Source of the DNA: Dehalococcoidia bacterium
GTDB taxonomy: Bacteria; Chloroflexota; Dehalococcoidia; UBA2979
Reading direction: 5' to 3'
Assembly (NCBI GenBank): GCA_009379925.1
Contig: WHSU01000005.1
Span: 62,001 to 126,000 of the forward strand
Length of the DNA stretch: 64,000 bases
How positions within the stretch are numbered: position 1 is the stretch's first letter; each line of letters begins with the position of its first letter. The notes under the pieces were generated by a model. The model was not told the DNA's origin. It saw only the letters and a program-made list of their open reading frames with translations, and ran no database searches. The translations under genes and the position numbers were made by a program. Shown here one piece after another: positions 60,790 through 64,000 of the stretch.

Positions 60790-61311
60790 CTAGGACGTCT
60801 GCTCGCCGATCAGCACCGCCACCGGGCCCCTCCGCTCCTGTGCCTCCCGCATCGCGACCTCGATCATGCCGACGTCATCGGGGCCATCGAGCAGGTAGTG
60901 GGGCACGTCGAAGACATCGAGCAGCGGCTCCGCGTGGCGCACCATCGAGTCGAAGTGGTCGCGGGGTGCCCTGTCCGGGTCGCGGTTGAGCAGCCCGATC
61001 ATGAACAGCATCGGAAACTGGCCCTCGATGGCGACGCCGCGCAGATGGTTGACGCATGCGTAGAGGCCCGCGTGCTGGATCTGCACCAGGGGCGTGCGGC
61101 CGCCGACGATCAGCCCGGCGGCCAGGGTGATCGCCTCGTCCTCGGTGGCCGCCTGGATGAACCGCATGTCGTCGCGCGATCGCATGAGGGCGATGAGGCT
61201 GCGCACGTGCGTGTCGGGGACGGCCACCACGTCCGTCACTCCGGCCGCCTTGAGCGCGTCGTAGAGCATCTCCGCGGGGATCGGCTGTGCCTGCTTCGTG
61301 GCCTCGGCCAT
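60790..61311 (-). CDS. ThDP-binding N-terminal half of a split decarboxylase
   Basis: The protein has 173 residues from the ATG at 61311. It matches the Pyr/alpha subunit fold: AAGVTDVVAVPDTHVRSLI, FIQAATEDEAITLAAGL (catalytic Glu) and QHAGLYACVNHLRG. With the beta part just downstream (11-nt gap) it would form an alpha/beta 2-oxo-acid decarboxylase like ComDE sulfopyruvate or phosphonopyruvate decarboxylase. The intended substrate is not clear; no PEP mutase or sulfonate genes are adjacent. Confidence 0.8.
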   Translation of the reverse strand: MAEATKQAQPIPAEMLYDALKAAGVTDVVAVPDTHVRSLIALMRSRDDMRFIQAATEDEAITLAAGLIVGGRTPLVQIQHAGLYACVNHLRGVAIEGQFPMLFMIGLLNRDPDRAPRDHFDSMVRHAEPLLDVFDVPHYLLDGPDDVGMIEVAMREAQERRGPVAVLIGEQTS

Positions 61312-61600
61312 GCATGTTCCTCTCGCCGCTGCTTGGGTTATCTGTAGCCGACCGGCCTCCCCATTGTCGACTGCGCCCGTCCTCCGGCCCTCTGGTCGCG
61401 CCAGGTCACTGGCCAGGTCGGCGAAGAGGTCGCGGACGGCGATGCCCTCGATGAGGGGGTCGGCGAGCGATGCTCGGCTTGCGCGGTTACGATGGGCGAA
61501 GCGATCGCGAGTCCTATCATGTTGCAGCGAGAGGCCGGCGCCCGCGTCCCGCACGGACGAGGCAGGTCTTTCCCGGACGGCTGAGGCGACGGTGAATCCG

Positions 61601-61765
61601 ATGCAGTTCCTCCGCCGACTCCTCCGCCGCGCCACGGGGAACGGGCAGGCGCCTCAGAGCCGTGAGGAAGCGGACGCGCGGGAGTCTGCCCGCAAGTACT
61701 GGGAGCGCGAGGTGGCCGACGAGAAAGAGCGCCGGGGCACAAGCGACCCTCGACGCAAGGAGTAG
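61601..61765 (+). CDS. Small basic/acidic hypothetical protein
   Basis: The protein has 54 residues (MQFLRRLLRR..., ...ARKYWEREVADEKERRG). It has an amphipathic N-terminus and a charged helix. The start codon has only a weak ribosome site. The gene precedes the SUI1 gene by 54 nt. I do not recognise it; it may be a short conserved ORF or a coincidence. Confidence 0.4.
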   Translation: MQFLRRLLRRATGNGQAPQSREEADARESARKYWEREVADEKERRGTSDPRRKE

Positions 61766-61819
61766 GCCGGGCCGGTCGCGACCGGACTGCGCCGGCTACT
61801 GAGAGAGCGAGGACAGCGG

Positions 61820-62191
61820 TTGCCCGACACCAACTCGCGGCTCGTCTACTCGACGGATGGCGAGCACATCGTCAGCGACACGCCGGCGCGCAAGGCTGCG
61901 GGGCGGAAGCCGGCGGCGCGGCGGCCTGCCGACCGCCCGGCGCCGCCGGCTGATGGCATCGTGCGGGTGCAGCGTGAGACGAAGGGCCGTCGCGGCAAGA
62001 CGGTGACCGTCATCAGCGGGCTGCCCGGGGGCGAACGCGACCTCGAGGCGCTGCTGAAGGCACTCAAGCAGCACTGTGGCGCCGGCGGCGCCCGCGATGG
62101 CGCCGTCCTTGAACTGCAGGGCGACCACCGGGATCGGGTGTTGGCGAGGCTCGAGGCGCTCGGCCATCGAGTGAGACTGGCAGGCGGTTAG
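61820..62191 (+). CDS. yciH: SUI1/eIF1 (YciH) family protein
   Basis: The protein has 123 residues from a TTG with GAGGAC upstream. The C-terminal SUI1 fold is clear: VQRETKGRRGKTVTVISGLPG, DLEALLKALKQHCGAGGARDGAVLELQGDH. The N-terminal 40 residues are Ala/Arg/Pro-rich. Bacterial SUI1/YciH proteins act in initiation fidelity. It is convergent with the hydroxyacid dehydrogenase gene, 19 nt away. Confidence 0.88.
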   Translation: MPDTNSRLVYSTDGEHIVSDTPARKAAGRKPAARRPADRPAPPADGIVRVQRETKGRRGKTVTVISGLPGGERDLEALLKALKQHCGAGGARDGAVLELQGDHRDRVLARLEALGHRVRLAGG

Positions 62192-62210
62192 CGACCGCGG
62201 CGACCCGCGC

Positions 62211-63180
62211 TCAGCCCTCGAGGACCTCCGGGTTCGCCACGTGGATTGGCTTCCCCGCCGCGAACGCGAGGACATGCTCGATCGTCGCCTCGTAGAAGCT
62301 CTCGTAGCGGTCGCGGGTCACGTAACCCAGGTGCGGGGTGCAGATCGCGTTGGCCATGCCGAGCAGCGGGTGGCCGGCGCCGAGCACCGGTTCCTCCTCG
62401 AAGACATCGACCGCAGCGAACCCCGGCCGGCCGCGGTTGAGCGCCTCGACGAGCGCCCCGTCGGCGATAATCCCGGCGCGGCTGGTGTTGACGAGGAGTG
62501 CCTCGGGCTTCATGCGCGCCAGGTCGGCGGCCGTGATGAGGCCCCGGGTCTCGGCGTTCAGCGGGAGGTGGAGCGAGAGCAAATCCGCCGTCTCGAAGAA
62601 CGCTTCGCGGCTCGGGGCCACCTCGTAGCCGGCCTCACGCGCGCGACCGAGTGAGCCTTCGCGACCCCAGCAGACCACGCGCATCCCGAAGGCGCTCCCG
62701 ACCGTGGCCACGACGCTGCCGATCTTGCCCAGCGCGTACACGCCAAGCGTGCGGCCGTAGAGCGACGTGCCCAGGCTCGTCTGCCACTTCCCCTGCTTCA
62801 GCTGCTCGACCTCGAAGGGCAGGTGGCGCAGCGAGGCCAGGATGAGCGCCCAGGTCAGCTCGGCGGTGTCGTTCGACCGTCCGGCAATTCCGCCGACCGA
62901 CACCACGATGCCGCGCCGTGCAGGCATCGAGGTCGATGTGTGCGGTGCCGCCCGTCTGGCTGATCAGCTTCAGGTTCGGCAGCCGTTCGATCAGGGACCG
63001 CGGGAACCACGTGCGCTGCTGGGTCAGCATGACGGCGTCGAAGTCCTCCAGCCGTGCCACGAGGCGGTCCGGGTCGCGCTCGGGCTCACTGAACGTGGCC
63101 ACCTCGTGGTCCTTCAGCCGATGGAAGTGCCCCAGTTCCTTGAACACGTCCTGGTAGTCATCGATGACCGCTAGCCGCAT
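62211..63180 (-). pseudogene. D-isomer-specific 2-hydroxyacid dehydrogenase, frameshifted
   Basis: The N-terminal part (from the ATG at 63180: MRLAVIDDYQDVFKEL ... LISQTGGTAHIDLDACTA) and the C-terminal part (…RRGIVVSVGGIAGRSNDT, GVYALGKIGSVVATVGSAFGM with the GxGxxG-like GKIG, NTSRAGIIADGAL, TPHLGYVT) lie in different frames that meet at about 62925. A two-base slip in a CGCGG stretch (restoring CTARGIVVS) repairs it. The intact enzyme would be about 322 residues. Arg, Glu (EEEPVLG) and His (TPHLG) are present. Confidence 0.75.
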
Positions 63181-63335
63181 GCCTTGCCCCCTGTCCCGAC
63201 GCTCGGTGCCCGGCCGCATCGTAGCGGCACGAAAGGATGCACGACCCGCCGGTACATCCGCCCGCGTGGCTTGTGGCGTGCGATCCGCTACGCAGCGGTG
63301 GAGATCGGCCGCGGTTAGCCGGCGAGAGGAAGCAC

Positions 63336-63635
63336 GTGGAGCAACGAGGCCGGACAGCCGCCGTCGCTGCCGCCGGCGTGACCGTGCTGGTCCTGCTCGT
63401 CCTGATCTACATCGGCTCAAACGAACTCGCGAACTTCGACGCCGCGCTGGTCGGATACGCCTTCGGAGCGGTGTTCGCCGCCGCGGGCTTGGCCTACCGC
63501 TACACCCTCTGGATCACACGGCCGCCCACCTGGCGCTACTTCTCGGCAGGCTGGCGATACTTCCTGTCATGGCGAAACTTCCGCCGCTACACGCTGCTCA
63601 TCCCGAAGGTGTGGTGGACCGACATCTTCGCCTGA
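63336..63635 (+). CDS. Small membrane protein of unknown function
   Basis: The protein has 99 residues from a GTG with GAGAGGA upstream. Two hydrophobic helices (about 10-28 and 38-55) and an aromatic, Trp- and Arg-rich C-terminal half (WRYFSAGWRYFLSWRNFRRY). No family recognised. Confidence 0.5.
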   Translation: MEQRGRTAAVAAAGVTVLVLLVLIYIGSNELANFDAALVGYAFGAVFAAAGLAYRYTLWITRPPTWRYFSAGWRYFLSWRNFRRYTLLIPKVWWTDIFA

Positions 63636-63651
63636 GTTCGCCAGCGAGCGT

Positions 63652-63909
63652 ATGGTCCGCAAGCCCGGCCGCTGGCATGGCGCCGCCTTCGCCGCACCCC
63701 TCCTGACGGCGGCCGTGCTGCGCGGCCTGCTCCCGCTCGCCGGCGTCGAGGGCGACACGCGCTGGTGGCTGATGGCCCTCGCCGGCTCGATCGCGGTTGG
63801 CGCCGTCGGCGTCTTCGGCTGGCTCTTTCTACGCGCGCACCAGACGCATCGAGGCTACCTCCAGCGCATCGCCGCCCGCCGCGAACAGACGCTGCCGATG
63901 GCGGAGTAG
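63652..63909 (+). CDS. Small membrane protein of unknown function
   Basis: The protein has 85 residues with two hydrophobic segments (FAAPLLTAAVLRGLLPLAG and WWLMALAGSIAVGAVGVFGWLFL) and a basic tail. The gene follows the preceding small membrane gene by 16 nt, so they may be co-transcribed. Function unknown. Confidence 0.5.
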   Translation: MVRKPGRWHGAAFAAPLLTAAVLRGLLPLAGVEGDTRWWLMALAGSIAVGAVGVFGWLFLRAHQTHRGYLQRIAARREQTLPMAE

Positions 63910-64000
63910 CCGGGAAACCACCGTCGCCCGGCGTCCCGAAGGCGGTCGTGCCGCTGCACTGGACCGCGACTCATGATCTATCGTGCTGCGTCCGATGCTC

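Noticed and set aside
1-64000. tRNA, rRNA, CRISPR arrays, IS elements and attachment sites
   Set aside because: I scanned intergenic gaps and saw no cloverleaf, regular spaced repeats, transposase frames or terminal inverted repeats I could support.

Overview
This is a GC-rich (roughly 70 %) bacterial chromosome segment. It is densely packed, with many ATGA/GTGA stop-start overlaps, GTG and TTG starts, no RNA genes and no mobile elements. Secreted proteins with a WT-x-EGE-x-VG module, two-domain DUF4389 membrane proteins, CaiB/acyl-CoA chemistry and SOS boxes of the Gram-positive type suggest a monoderm heterotroph. Chloroflexota is my best guess, with a high-GC actinobacterium as the alternative; no rRNA or other taxonomic marker is present to settle it.

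Layout. 0-12 kb: end of a secreted protein, a UspA-like membrane protein, a DUF4389 protein, a response regulator read in frame into an alpha/beta hydrolase, a frameshifted solute-binding lipoprotein, several small proteins, a frameshifted MFS carrier and GlpD. 12-24.5 kb: an SDR, a PEP-mutase-like protein and an epimerase. Then comes the most interesting block: asnB, a CDP-alcohol phosphotransferase with the inositol-phosphodiester signature, a HAD phosphatase, a clear c-di-AMP (ydaO/yuaA) riboswitch and a CTP:inositol-1-phosphate cytidylyltransferase-like gene. TPM-domain and PspA envelope-stress proteins, OtsB and BioY follow. 24.5-40.5 kb: a Slt-type lytic transglycosylase, malate synthase, an aldo/keto reductase, an HD-GYP sensor broken by a stop codon, an acidic repeat protein, a CoA transferase, a flavin-barrel/GAF pair, a BBE oxidoreductase behind four helically phased TTAGGA boxes, a ThDP enzyme, and a BNR-repeat/MoaD pair. 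40.7-51 kb: a molybdenum island, with NAD-dependent formate dehydrogenase (fdsGBAD-fdhD-mobB) and assimilatory nitrate/nitrite reduction (nirA-narB). 51-56.3 kb: a mutagenic repair cassette (imuB-DUF6504-dnaE2) with SOS boxes and no imuA. 56.4-64 kb: a CoA transferase and acyl-CoA dehydrogenase, two 2-hydroxyacid dehydrogenases, a split ThDP decarboxylase, an SUI1/YciH protein and small membrane proteins.

How the parts work together. The riboswitch block reads as osmolyte synthesis (di-myo-inositol phosphate type) tuned by c-di-AMP, next to trehalose and envelope-stress genes. The Mo island supplies NADH from formate and ammonium from nitrate, sharing molybdopterin maturation functions. At least six genes are broken by single indels or a stop codon, several in G/C runs. 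This may be sequence or assembly error rather than real decay and should be checked before any loss of function is inferred.
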